From Ekhidna sp. (GTDB taxonomy: Bacteria > Bacteroidota > Bacteroidia > Cytophagales > Cyclobacteriaceae): a stretch of 5,627 bases of DNA. Below the pieces are notes generated by a model, which was given only the letters and a program-made list of their open reading frames with translations, searched no databases and had not been told where the DNA came from. The position numbers were made by a program, and so were the translations under genes. Shown piece after piece: positions 1 to 5,627 of this stretch (positions within the stretch are counted from its first letter, which is position 1; each line of letters opens with the position of its first letter). Where the stretch lies: assembly GCA_013214445.1 (NCBI GenBank), contig JABSPG010000297.1:1-5627 (forward strand), written 5' to 3'.

Positions 1-907
1 AGGGGAGCTGATTGATAATCCAGATCCTGAGCCATTTAATAATTCTAACACAGTGATGAAATACACCAAGTTTGAAGGAGCGCCATTTGCAGGTACAGTA
101 TTACCACTAGATCAGTCAATTAACTTTAGCGACGGTTCTCTGTTGAAGGCAAAAGTAAATGCGCCAAGAGCAGGTGCATCGCTTACCTTCAAATTAGAAT
201 CACCAACAGGGTCTAACGAAGTAGTGGTAACCAACAAAAAAATCAGTGAATGGGAGTTGATGGTGTTTGATTTTTCTGGGATGGAAAAAGAAGACTATAA
301 TGCCATCACTTTGATTTGGGATAATGGCACAGCGGGAGCTGGTACGAGTGATTGGGTTTTTCTAATGGACGAAATCGAAGTTAGGGATCAGATCAATACA
401 GGTTCAACCCTTGCTAGCCTATCCATTAACGATACTTTAGTTACTTCTTTTAACTCAGATGTCTTAATGTACTCCTTTGAGCTTCCGGTCGATTTAACCG
501 ACATTCCTTTGATAACCGCTGTACCTGTAGATGAACGAGCAATCGTTGATATTCAGACGCCTTCTACGATACCAGGGACTGTGGAAATTCTTGTTATTGC
601 GGAAGATGGTGAAAATCAAACGCAATATGCTGTGGCTCTTTCTGCTAAAGAAGCTCCGCTAAATGTTGCTGAGGAATTTGTACTCTTGCATCCAAATCCA
701 GCGTCCGATAGAATCTACTTGCAGTCAGATTTACAGATAAAGGCTGATGACCTAAAGCTATTCGACCTTTCGGGACAGGTCTATCCTGTTGAGTGGAAGG
801 AAGACAGGGTAGGTATATCTGGTAATATCTCTTCTCTGCCGTCTGGAATCTACTTTGTGAGTTTTGGAGATCGATCTGCAGGTTACAAATTCTTGAAGAA
901 TAGATAG
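1..907 (+). CDS. C-terminal part of a secreted multidomain protein with T9SS type A sorting domain (5' end outside window)
   Basis: The reading frame is open from base 2 with no stop, so the gene begins upstream. The GTG at 53 and ATG at 56 lie inside a conserved domain and are not starts. Three modules can be seen. Bases ~5-395 encode a beta-sandwich with the NPDPEPFNNSNTV...KYTKFEG...WAG-like pattern typical of carbohydrate-binding-like domains attached to Bacteroidetes glycoside hydrolases. Bases ~405-645 encode a cadherin-like/Ig-like repeat (LASLSIND...Y.FELPVDL...VIAEDGENQTQYAVALS). Bases ~670-904 encode the sorting domain, with LLHPNPASDRIYL, LKLFDLSGQV, LPSGIYFVSF and a basic end FLKNR. 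Known for the family: this C-terminal domain directs export through the Por/type IX system to the cell surface or medium and is then removed. The catalytic part, if any, is outside the window, so the substrate cannot be named. A polysaccharide-active enzyme or adhesin is likely. Confidence 0.88.
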   Translation, partial: GELIDNPDPEPFNNSNTVMKYTKFEGAPFAGTVLPLDQSINFSDGSLLKAKVNAPRAGASLTFKLESPTGSNEVVVTNKKISEWELMVFDFSGMEKEDYNAITLIWDNGTAGAGTSDWVFLMDEIEVRDQINTGSTLASLSINDTLVTSFNSDVLMYSFELPVDLTDIPLITAVPVDERAIVDIQTPSTIPGTVEILVIAEDGENQTQYAVALSAKEAPLNVAEEFVLLHPNPASDRIYLQSDLQIKADDLKLFDLSGQVYPVEWKEDRVGISGNISSLPSGIYFVSFGDRSAGYKFLKNR

Positions 908-939
908 CAAGATTTGAATTTATTAAAAGCTTCGAAAGC

Positions 940-968
940 TTGAGCCTCTCAGATTCTGAGAGGCTCAA
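940..968. terminator. Strong hairpin between convergent genes, probable bidirectional terminator
   Basis: TTGAGCCTCTCAG (940-952) pairs perfectly with CTGAGAGGCTCAA (956-968) around a 3-base ATT loop, giving a 13-bp GC-rich stem. It lies 32 bp after the stop of the T9SS cargo gene and 48 bp from the stop of the opposing DJ-1 gene. A smaller AAGCTT-CGA-AAGCTT palindrome (927-941) abuts it. The plus-strand 3' flank is not a clean U-run (AAAGCTAGTTTTAGTTT), so intrinsic termination is likely but not textbook. Confidence 0.7.
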
Positions 969-1016
969 AAGCTAGTTTTAGTTTAGACTATTTATTTGCC
1001 GCATTATTTCTTATTG

Positions 1017-2114
1017 CTATGAGCTCTGTTTCTTTTTAGCATAATGTAGCAGGCTAACCAATTGGAATGAGGTTCCGATTTTCCATTGCATTGCAGCAAC
1101 AATGCTGTGCATTCCAATTAAAGTTCGGTTCATTTTCATTTGACTATCTACCATCTCGGAGATCATAGTCTTGGTACTACTGTATCCTTTTTCATGGAAA
1201 TTGCTAATTACGTGAATTGCATTTTCCTCACCAGTGATCACTCGCTCTTTTGGTGTATATCCCATTTGAGTGATCATGGTTTCGACTAGTTTCCAGGTAG
1301 ACCAAGGGTTCTGTCCTGTGACCAGGTTTCCATCATGAGCAACATTTTGTAGATACATCTCACCTTCAATGAAATTTGCTCCACTATTAACTAGCTCGTC
1401 CTCTAACAGAAAGGGGAAGATTGCTTCAGCATCTGGTATGAGAAAGAGTTCTTCACGGTTAGTGAAGCTACTTACGGATTTACCTTGCAATAGCTTGCTG
1501 CCATCATTAAGGGTTTCATTGACTAGAGCGGCAGGACCATGGCAAACCGCCCCAATTACTTTGCTGGATTTATGATGGTCTTTGACTATCCTTTGAATGT
1601 CTGGGTTATCGGGAAAGTCATACATTGCTCCTTTGCCTCCAACAAAATAGACTGCCTGGTAGAGGTTAGGATCTACTTCAGAAAGGGACAAAGTATTGCT
1701 GACTTTGGTTTGAGCATCCTCGTCATTGAGAAAAGCGTAATCGTAGATGCCCATATCCTCGTCATCTATGATGACTGGAGGCTTACCACCTTGCGGGCTT
1801 GCTATATCTACCTCAAAACCATTGGCGGTAAAAACGTAGTACGGTCTTGACAACTCCGTAAGTTCATATCCAGTCTTCTTTCCGCTAGCACCCATTATAT
1901 CGGTACTTGTTACCACGGCTAGTATCCTTCCTCTATTGGGAATGATATTTTCACTTATGTAAGGAATTGATGCGGCTACAGCTTTACTTGGATGTTGGTC
2001 AGCATCGATTTTTGGGATCAAACTCATGAACCAATAACCAAAAGTAAAGAGCGCAAGGGCTAGTGTAAGAATTGAGACAATAGACCATTTTAGTATTTTC
2101 TTGAATCGTGACAT
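1017..2114 (-). CDS. Membrane-anchored DJ-1/PfpI family protein, Hsp31 (glyoxalase III-like) branch
   Basis: A 365-residue protein. I chose the ATG at 2114, which gives MSRFKKILKW and is preceded by an A-rich stretch. An in-frame TTG 18 bases upstream adds only six residues. Residues ~5-9 are basic and ~10-32 form one hydrophobic helix, so it is probably a membrane anchor facing the periplasm. Residues ~62-280 are the DJ-1/PfpI domain: GKKTGYELTEL with Glu87, SPQGG, GGKGAMYDFP, AVCHGPAAL with the nucleophile Cys191 next to His192, GKSVSSFTNREE, and NLVTGQNPWST. The Glu-Cys-His set matches the triad of yeast Hsp31, whose relatives act as glutathione-independent glyoxalase III, deglycase or stress chaperone. 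The usual GGHG motif reads GGKG (Lys161). About 80 extra residues follow the domain, ending in KKKQSS. It lies 76 bp downstream of the AraC gene on the same strand. The family is secure; the actual reaction is not. Confidence 0.88.
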   Translation of the reverse strand: MSRFKKILKWSIVSILTLALALFTFGYWFMSLIPKIDADQHPSKAVAASIPYISENIIPNRGRILAVVTSTDIMGASGKKTGYELTELSRPYYVFTANGFEVDIASPQGGKPPVIIDDEDMGIYDYAFLNDEDAQTKVSNTLSLSEVDPNLYQAVYFVGGKGAMYDFPDNPDIQRIVKDHHKSSKVIGAVCHGPAALVNETLNDGSKLLQGKSVSSFTNREELFLIPDAEAIFPFLLEDELVNSGANFIEGEMYLQNVAHDGNLVTGQNPWSTWKLVETMITQMGYTPKERVITGEENAIHVISNFHEKGYSSTKTMISEMVDSQMKMNRTLIGMHSIVAAMQWKIGTSFQLVSLLHYAKKKQSS

Positions 2115-2163
2115 AATTGTTTTTTCTTGCAAACCAATGGGTCACAGATTCCAAATTCTCGCT

Positions 2164-2196
2164 AAATGATCATTTCGTCAGAGTAAAAGATCATTT
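2164..2196. promoter_or_regulatory. Palindrome AAATGATCATTT plus a second GATCATTT 21 bp away, possible operator
   Basis: A perfect 12-bp palindrome, AAATGATCATTT, lies at 2164-2175 in the short gap between the AraC stop and the DJ-1 start. GATCATTT occurs at 2168-2175 and again at 2189-2196, where it overlaps the AraC stop codon. The copies are 21 bp apart, about two helical turns, the spacing expected for a protein binding one face of DNA. It could control separate expression of the DJ-1 gene. AT-rich chance similarity is a real alternative. Confidence 0.25.
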
Positions 2197-3234
2197 TGCA
2201 AGCTGCTGCCGATAGGTTTTTGGGGTCAGATTGGTCTGTTTTTTGAACGCACTGTTGAAGCTCGACAAACTGTTGAAGCCTACTTTGAAAGCAATAGCCG
2301 AAATTGTAAAATTCTCAAATTCAGTGTCGGCCAGCATTTTCATAGCTTCTTCAATACGATAGTGATTGACAAAAGCATTGAAGTTCTTACCACTCTTTTG
2401 ATTGATAATCATCGAAAGGACTTGGGTGCTTACATTAAGGGAGGCGCTTAGTGATTTAAGCGTAAGATCCGGGTTGGTGTACTGTTCTTTTTCAACAATG
2501 GCATCTTTGACTTTTTCAAATAGGTACTTGGTCTGATCTTCTGATACGTGTGTCGTCTTGTATTTTTCCTTATTGGTTTCTTTTAGGTATCCCTTCGAGA
2601 TAACAATGATGCTGATAGAATAGGCAGCTAAGGAGTAAAGCATTGGTCCAACTACGTAAGGCACAATCTCTTCTATTAGATTCAGAAAGTAGGCTACCCA
2701 GATAACTAAGAGGCCATAGAAAATCAAGTTGAGAAGTTTGTACGAGCGGTCATTTTTCTCGGTTTTATGCCGCTTAGTGAAGTACCTCTTCGTTCGTATC
2801 AGATAGTATAAATAATGACCGTAATAACTTAGGAAAAGGAAGAGGAAAAGACTCTTTGGAAGGGTTTCCAGATGTTCATTTTCAATCCAAAGACCAAATA
2901 GGATTGCAGCTAGTGCAGGTAAGAAATGAAGCAGCTTTCTATTGGTCACACTAAATGCTTTGTCGGTTAGTGCTTTGGAATAGAAGTAAAACACGGGTCC
3001 AATGAGCATCATCGTTCCCAAACCTATGAATATGAATTTTGCATCCAGATCATCTAAAAACTCCAGAAAGACGGATTTCCCCACACGAAAGGAGAGAATA
3101 ACCAAGAGCACGCTCAGCAGACGGTTTGGCAGTTTGTTTCCTCCGGTATTTGTCCAAAGTAGAATAGCAAGGAACATCCCGTGAAGCACCCCAAGTCCAC
3201 TTACTACAATCAGAAAGATTTGACTAGCTGTCAT
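2191..3234 (-). CDS. AraC family transcriptional regulator with N-terminal seven-helix membrane domain
   Basis: A 347-residue protein starting at the ATG at 3234. The N-terminal half has about seven hydrophobic segments, at residues ~5-27, 38-56, 66-88, 101-116, 127-146, 166-188 and 194-214, with basic loops such as RTKRYFTKRHK between helices 5 and 6. A linker (~218-235) leads to the AraC/XylS DNA-binding domain. Its first helix-turn-helix is ~256-277 (LTLKSLSASLNVSTQVLSMI), its second ~309-331 (FTISAIAFKVGFNSLSSFNS), and the signature end is LTPKTYRQQ. This architecture is common in Bacteroidetes and implies a regulator that senses something at or in the membrane and binds DNA from there; the ligand is unknown. 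It sits upstream of the DJ-1 gene on the same strand and is divergent from galM-mgsA, so both are natural targets. That targeting is inferred from gene order only. Confidence 0.92.
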   Translation of the reverse strand: MTASQIFLIVVSGLGVLHGMFLAILLWTNTGGNKLPNRLLSVLLVILSFRVGKSVFLEFLDDLDAKFIFIGLGTMMLIGPVFYFYSKALTDKAFSVTNRKLLHFLPALAAILFGLWIENEHLETLPKSLFLFLFLSYYGHYLYYLIRTKRYFTKRHKTEKNDRSYKLLNLIFYGLLVIWVAYFLNLIEEIVPYVVGPMLYSLAAYSISIIVISKGYLKETNKEKYKTTHVSEDQTKYLFEKVKDAIVEKEQYTNPDLTLKSLSASLNVSTQVLSMIINQKSGKNFNAFVNHYRIEEAMKMLADTEFENFTISAIAFKVGFNSLSSFNSAFKKQTNLTPKTYRQQLAK

Positions 3235-3303
3235 CCGACAAAATTATGGACATGAGTCTACATTGTTGTGTGAGTAATCTGACTATCTACGATTAGCAAT
3301 AGC

Positions 3304-3334
3304 CAAGGATAGCACGATTGGTGACCTTTTCAAT
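3304..3334 (-). promoter_or_regulatory. Candidate Bacteroidetes-type promoter for the AraC-DJ-1 pair
   Basis: Read on the minus strand, ATTG (3334-3331), a 19-base spacer and TATCCTTG (3311-3304) fit the Bacteroidetes -33 TTTG and -7 TAnnTTTG pattern with one mismatch in each box. This would give a leader of about 60 bases before the ATG at 3234. A perfect -7 match, TAATTTTG (3246-3239), lies only four bases before the start but has no -33 partner; if used, the transcript would be almost leaderless. Confidence 0.28.
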
Positions 3335-3350
3335 TATCAATTTTTCAATG

Positions 3351-3377
3351 GACAGTATTTTTCTACAGACAATATTT
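3351..3377. repeat. Near-perfect 10-bp direct repeat GACAGTATTT / GACAATATTT upstream of galM
   Basis: GACAGTATTT at 3351-3360 and GACAATATTT at 3368-3377 differ at one base and are 17 bp apart, start to start. The second copy overlaps the candidate -33 box of the galM promoter. Tandem direct half-sites next to the -33/-35 region are the usual arrangement for AraC-type proteins, so this is a candidate operator for the adjacent regulator. Confidence 0.35.
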
Positions 3378-3405
3378 GAGTAGTCTTGGGTCTGAAGTAA
3401 ATTTC
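3375..3405 (+). promoter_or_regulatory. Candidate Bacteroidetes-type promoter for galM-mgsA
   Basis: TTTG (3375-3378) and TAAATTTC (3398-3405) are separated by exactly 19 bases and match the Bacteroidetes -33 TTTG and -7 TAnnTTTG consensus, with only the last base of the -7 box wrong. Transcription would begin near 3410-3414, leaving a leader of about 25 bases before the ATG at 3436. Assigned by pattern only. Confidence 0.45.
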
Positions 3406-3435
3406 ATTTAGCTAACAACTCCTAACATAGTATTT

Positions 3436-4416
3436 ATGTCAAACTACACAACTACTCAATCCATACCTGATTCAGACCACAGCGACATAAAGTCTATTGC
3501 TGTTGATTTTGAAGAGGGGATACATGTGGAGCTACTAAACCTAGGAGCGACGATACGAATATTAGAGGTTCCGGATAGGGCTGGAAATAGGCAAAATGTT
3601 GTTCTGTCGTACGAGAAGGTTACGGACTACCTTACTGATTCCTTTTTCCTTGGGTGCACCGTAGGACGCTTTGCCAATCGCATCAGCAAAGGAAGATTTA
3701 GTCTTGGAGGAAAAGAATTTGAATTAAGTCAGAATCAAGAGGAAAACCACCTGCATGGTGGGCTTGAAGGATTTAGCAAAAAGATCTGGAATGTTGAGCG
3801 AGTTGAGGAAAGGGAGGATGAAGTGTCCATCGTCTTGAGCTACGATAGTCTGGATGGAGAAGAAGGATATCCTGGAAATCTTCAAGTATCTGTAGAATAT
3901 CTAATCAAGCTTGATGGGGTTGAAATCATATATACCGCTACCACGGACAAAGACACGCCTTTCAGTCCTACAAACCACTCATATTTTAATCTCTCAGGAG
4001 ATGCAAGCGAGGAAATAGATAATCATCACTTGATGATTGAATCAGCTGAAAGACTTGAAATGGCTGAAGATCAGATACCTACTGGGATTAGATTGGATCT
4101 AAAGGATTCGCAATATGACTTTTCTACTCGGAGGAAAATTGGCCCACAAGCTTACGACGATACTTATGTTCTGAATGGTGATGTAGAATTAAGCAATGCC
4201 GATCAAACGATTAAGCTGACAATTGGCACGACTTTACCAAGCATCCAATTGTATACTGCTGATTCTCTATCTGGGGGTTTTAAGAGGCGGACAGGTATTT
4301 GTGTTGAACCTCAGTTTTTTCCCGACTCACCCAATCATGAAGAGTTTCCAAGTTGCATTCTAAAGAAAGGTGAGGTAGCAAAACACAAAATCGGCTATCA
4401 TTTTGAGTGGACATAG
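3436..4416 (+). CDS. galM: Aldose 1-epimerase (mutarotase)
   Basis: A 326-residue protein, near the usual 330-350 for the family. It interconverts the alpha and beta anomers of galactose, glucose and other aldoses so that kinases and other enzymes get the form they use. Landmarks in order are VGRFANRI (residues 76-83), NHLHGG with the substrate-binding His107, GEEGYPG (141-147), TNHSYFNLSG with the catalytic-acid His181, YDDTYVL with the sugar-contacting Asp242, and CVEPQFFPDSPN with the catalytic-base Glu291. All key residues are present, so the enzyme should be active. There is no signal peptide or lipobox, so it should be cytoplasmic, unlike the lipoprotein mutarotases found in many Bacteroidetes. 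The ATG is preceded by an AT-rich leader without a Shine-Dalgarno site, normal for this phylum. mgsA follows 44 bp later on the same strand, probably in one transcript. The exact sugar preference cannot be read from the sequence. Confidence 0.95.
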   Translation: MSNYTTTQSIPDSDHSDIKSIAVDFEEGIHVELLNLGATIRILEVPDRAGNRQNVVLSYEKVTDYLTDSFFLGCTVGRFANRISKGRFSLGGKEFELSQNQEENHLHGGLEGFSKKIWNVERVEEREDEVSIVLSYDSLDGEEGYPGNLQVSVEYLIKLDGVEIIYTATTDKDTPFSPTNHSYFNLSGDASEEIDNHHLMIESAERLEMAEDQIPTGIRLDLKDSQYDFSTRRKIGPQAYDDTYVLNGDVELSNADQTIKLTIGTTLPSIQLYTADSLSGGFKRRTGICVEPQFFPDSPNHEEFPSCILKKGEVAKHKIGYHFEWT

Positions 4417-4460
4417 TTGTATATTGGCTCGGAAAATAGCTAGAGGTAAAAAAGAACAAA

Positions 4461-4814
4461 ATGAAGATAGCAATTATAGCTCATGACGGAAAGAAAGCAG
4501 AAATGGTTCAATTTCTTTTGGACTATAAGTCTACCTTGAATCAGGCCGAACTCATTGCTACAGGAACCACAGGTTCGCATGTGGAAAAAGCTGGGCTAAA
4601 AGTGACAAAATTGCTTTCAGGACCACTAGGAGGTGATGCTCAAATCGCTGCTTTGGCCGCTGAGAAAAAGGTTGATCTGGTTATATTTTTTAGGGATCCT
4701 TTGGATAAGCATCCGCATGAACCGGATGTGCAAATGCTGCTGCGAATATGTGACGTCCACAATATACCACTAGCGACCAATCCTGCTACTGCCAAGCTTA
4801 TTTTGAATCAGTAG
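4461..4814 (+). CDS. mgsA: Methylglyoxal synthase
   Basis: A 117-residue cytoplasmic enzyme that removes phosphate from dihydroxyacetone phosphate to give methylglyoxal, a bypass of lower glycolysis that relieves sugar-phosphate build-up and phosphate shortage. Conserved sites in order are IAHDGKK with His8-Asp9 (His19-Asp20 in E. coli), the phosphate loop ATGTTG (33-38), LSGPLGGDAQ with the catalytic Asp59 (E. coli Asp71), FFRDPLDKHPHEPD with Asp79, His86 (E. coli His98) and Asp89 (E. coli Asp101), and ATNPATA (105-111). It starts directly at the first core strand and stops soon after ATNPATA, so it lacks the N-terminal lead and the ~25-residue C-terminal tail of the 152-residue E. coli enzyme. 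The ATG is preceded by a purine-rich stretch (AGAGGTAAAAAAGAACAAA). It lies 44 bp after galM. The product is toxic, which makes the nearby Hsp31-like protein notable. Confidence 0.95.
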   Translation: MKIAIIAHDGKKAEMVQFLLDYKSTLNQAELIATGTTGSHVEKAGLKVTKLLSGPLGGDAQIAALAAEKKVDLVIFFRDPLDKHPHEPDVQMLLRICDVHNIPLATNPATAKLILNQ

Positions 4815-5060
4815 TCTGATTTTTTAGAAAATGGAAGGATTTGATTTGTCTTGATAATGGGGGATCTAGACTACTATCAGGTGTCTGGAAGTTCAGATAC
4901 GAATTATAACAGTGCTAAACTCTCACACTAATTACTTTAAATATTGCTCAAGCCCACGATCGGCATTATACCTATTCCAGGGAATACGCATTATACTCTC
5001 GAATTATTTGTGATTATACCAGATCTTCGACTGGTAATAGTTAAACAAAATAGCATAGCC
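4815..5060. other. AT-rich intergenic stretch, no gene recognised
   Basis: No convincing coding frame, RNA gene or clear terminator is seen after mgsA. The frame of the downstream small ORF is open from just after a TAA at 4938, and a TTG at 4944 could extend that ORF upstream by 39 residues, but no good start signal accompanies it. If mgsA is terminated here it is not by an obvious hairpin with a U-run. Confidence 0.4.
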
Positions 5061-5261
5061 ATGAGAGTTGAAAATTTCACTGACATAATGGGACATTATG
5101 AATACAACATTTCAGGTCATCATTTTGAGGTTGACACCTTAGCAGCAAAGCAGGATCACACCGGGAAAATCATGATGTATGTGATTTTGAAGGAAGATAA
5201 TGAACCGGCCGTTTTGAAATGGGTTGAACACCGATTTCTTAAGTCTTGTGTTAAAAAGTAG
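5061..5261 (+). CDS. Small hypothetical protein (66 residues, or 105 if a TTG at 4944 is used)
   Basis: I do not recognise this protein. From the ATG at 5061 it reads MRVENFTDIMGHYEYNISGH and ends WVEHRFLKSCVKK. It appears soluble and mixed alpha/beta, with alternating hydrophobic strands (HYEYNI, KIMMYVILK) and a probable C-terminal helix (VLKWVEHRFLKS), with no signal peptide or membrane segment. The start is preceded by AACAAAATAGCATAGCC, acceptable for this phylum. The frame stays open back to a TAA at 4938, and the 39 extra residues (IGIIPIPG..., ELFVIIPDLRLVIV) look protein-like. The true start could therefore be the TTG at 4944, or the ORF could be the remnant of a longer gene. It is co-directional with mgsA but about 245 bp away, so it is probably not in the same operon. 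A chance ORF is possible. Confidence 0.42.
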   Translation: MRVENFTDIMGHYEYNISGHHFEVDTLAAKQDHTGKIMMYVILKEDNEPAVLKWVEHRFLKSCVKK

Positions 5262-5265
5262 CTTA

Positions 5266-5281
5266 TTTGATCCCGATCAAA
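5266..5281. terminator. Weak hairpin between the small ORF and the opposing right-edge gene
   Basis: TTTGATC (5266-5272) pairs with GATCAAA (5275-5281); opening the last pair leaves a 6-bp stem with a CCCG loop. It sits just after the stop at 5261, in the 80-bp gap between convergent genes. The stem is short and AT-rich, and the nearest T-rich run (CTTTTGTTTT, ~5302) is about 20 bases further on, so support is modest. Confidence 0.25.
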
Positions 5282-5341
5282 AGCGATTGAGTTTCATCTA
5301 CCTCTTTTGTTTTAGAAAGAGTCCTCCCACAAAATGATGGC

Positions 5342-5627
5342 TTAGTATTCAATGCTTACCTCTACATGTATTCTATTTCTTGTAGTATAAGCGAGCCCTT
5401 CTTGATAGTACTTTGCAGATAGTCGAACTTCAAGCGCTGAGAAAGGCCTAGAATAGCTTATTCCTGCCATTTTAGTACTTAGATTGGCTAGGTTCAGGTT
5501 CTCGTGATTGGTGGTGAATTCTTCTCCCAGTCCTACCAACAATTCAATGTACTGATCATCCCTAAAGTAGTACCTGTGACTACCCAAATAACTGTTAATG
5601 GAGTTGTTGAATGAAGACTGGATGCTT
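5342..5627 (-). CDS. C-terminal end of a probable outer-membrane beta-barrel protein (5' end outside window)
   Basis: The frame is open to the right edge of the window, giving at least 94 C-terminal residues and a TAA stop at 5344-5342. A TTG at 5587 is just an internal codon. The visible part alternates polar and hydrophobic residues in strand-length blocks rich in Tyr and Phe (HRYYFRDDQYIELLVGLGEEF, then KMAGISYSRPFSALEVRLSAKYYQEG), with charged turns between them. It ends with an aromatic residue, NRIHVEVSIEY. That is the look of the last four or so strands of an outer-membrane barrel, where a terminal aromatic residue is the usual assembly signal. The GHRYYF-like strand followed by a G-x-G-E-E turn reminds me of YaiO-type barrels, but this is a weak resemblance. 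The N-terminal part needed to decide is missing. Function unknown. Confidence 0.6.
   Translation of the reverse strand, partial: SIQSSFNNSINSYLGSHRYYFRDDQYIELLVGLGEEFTTNHENLNLANLSTKMAGISYSRPFSALEVRLSAKYYQEGLAYTTRNRIHVEVSIEY

Noticed and set aside
53..58. GTG/ATG as the start of the left-edge gene
   Set aside because: The frame is open upstream, and the preceding residues (NPDPEPFNNSNT) belong to the same domain.
645..968. Minus-strand open frame of about 107 codons antisense to the T9SS domain and running through the terminator hairpin
   Set aside because: It overlaps a clearly coding domain and a hairpin, and its translation shows no family-like pattern.
1369..1850. Two plus-strand open frames antisense to the DJ-1 gene
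   Set aside because: They are shadows of a well-supported gene, with atypical composition and no recognisable motifs.
2115..2132. TTG start for the DJ-1 protein, six residues upstream of the ATG
   Set aside because: The ATG at 2114 gives a normal basic start to the membrane helix and has an A-rich leader; TTG is rarer and adds nothing conserved.
3002..3184. Plus-strand open frame antisense to the first helices of the AraC regulator
   Set aside because: Its Ser/Arg/Lys-rich translation is what the reverse of a hydrophobic coding region gives.
3235..3435. Riboswitch or small RNA in the divergent intergenic region
   Set aside because: No long stem or known aptamer-like core was seen; both inferred leaders are short.

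Overview
The window looks like chromosomal DNA from a marine or environmental Bacteroidetes, most likely of the Cytophagia/Cytophagales type. Four things suggest this: a C-terminal type IX secretion (Por) sorting domain at the left edge, an AraC regulator with a seven-helix membrane domain, starts preceded by A-rich stretches instead of Shine-Dalgarno sites, and promoter-like TTTG-19-TAnnTTT pairs. Base composition is AT-leaning and even. I see no insertion sequence, tRNA, rRNA, CRISPR array or other sign of a mobile element.

Layout. (1) 1-907, plus strand: the 3' part of a large secreted protein with a carbohydrate-binding-like beta-sandwich, a cadherin-like repeat and a T9SS type A sorting domain. 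It ends in front of a strong 13-bp hairpin (940-968) that can serve both convergent genes. (2) 1017-3234, minus strand: a membrane-embedded AraC-type regulator (3234-2191) followed 76 bp later by a membrane-anchored DJ-1/PfpI protein of the Hsp31 (glyoxalase III/deglycase-like) branch (2114-1017). (3) 3235-3435: a divergent intergenic region with candidate promoters in both directions and a near-perfect 10-bp direct repeat. (4) 3436-4814, plus strand: aldose 1-epimerase (galM) and methylglyoxal synthase (mgsA), 44 bp apart and probably one operon. (5) 5061-5261: a small unrecognised plus-strand ORF, after about 245 bp in which I see no gene. (6) 5342-5627, minus strand: the C-terminal end of an outer-membrane beta-barrel-like protein, running off the right edge.

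How the genes may fit together. GalM feeds anomerically correct sugar into catabolism. MgsA drains dihydroxyacetone phosphate to methylglyoxal when glycolysis is overfed. The divergent DJ-1/Hsp31-like protein belongs to a branch whose members remove methylglyoxal or repair its damage. The AraC regulator sits between the two halves and could sense envelope or sugar-related stress. The individual family assignments for GalM, MgsA, DJ-1 and AraC are strong. The idea of one coordinated sugar/methylglyoxal locus is inference from gene order.
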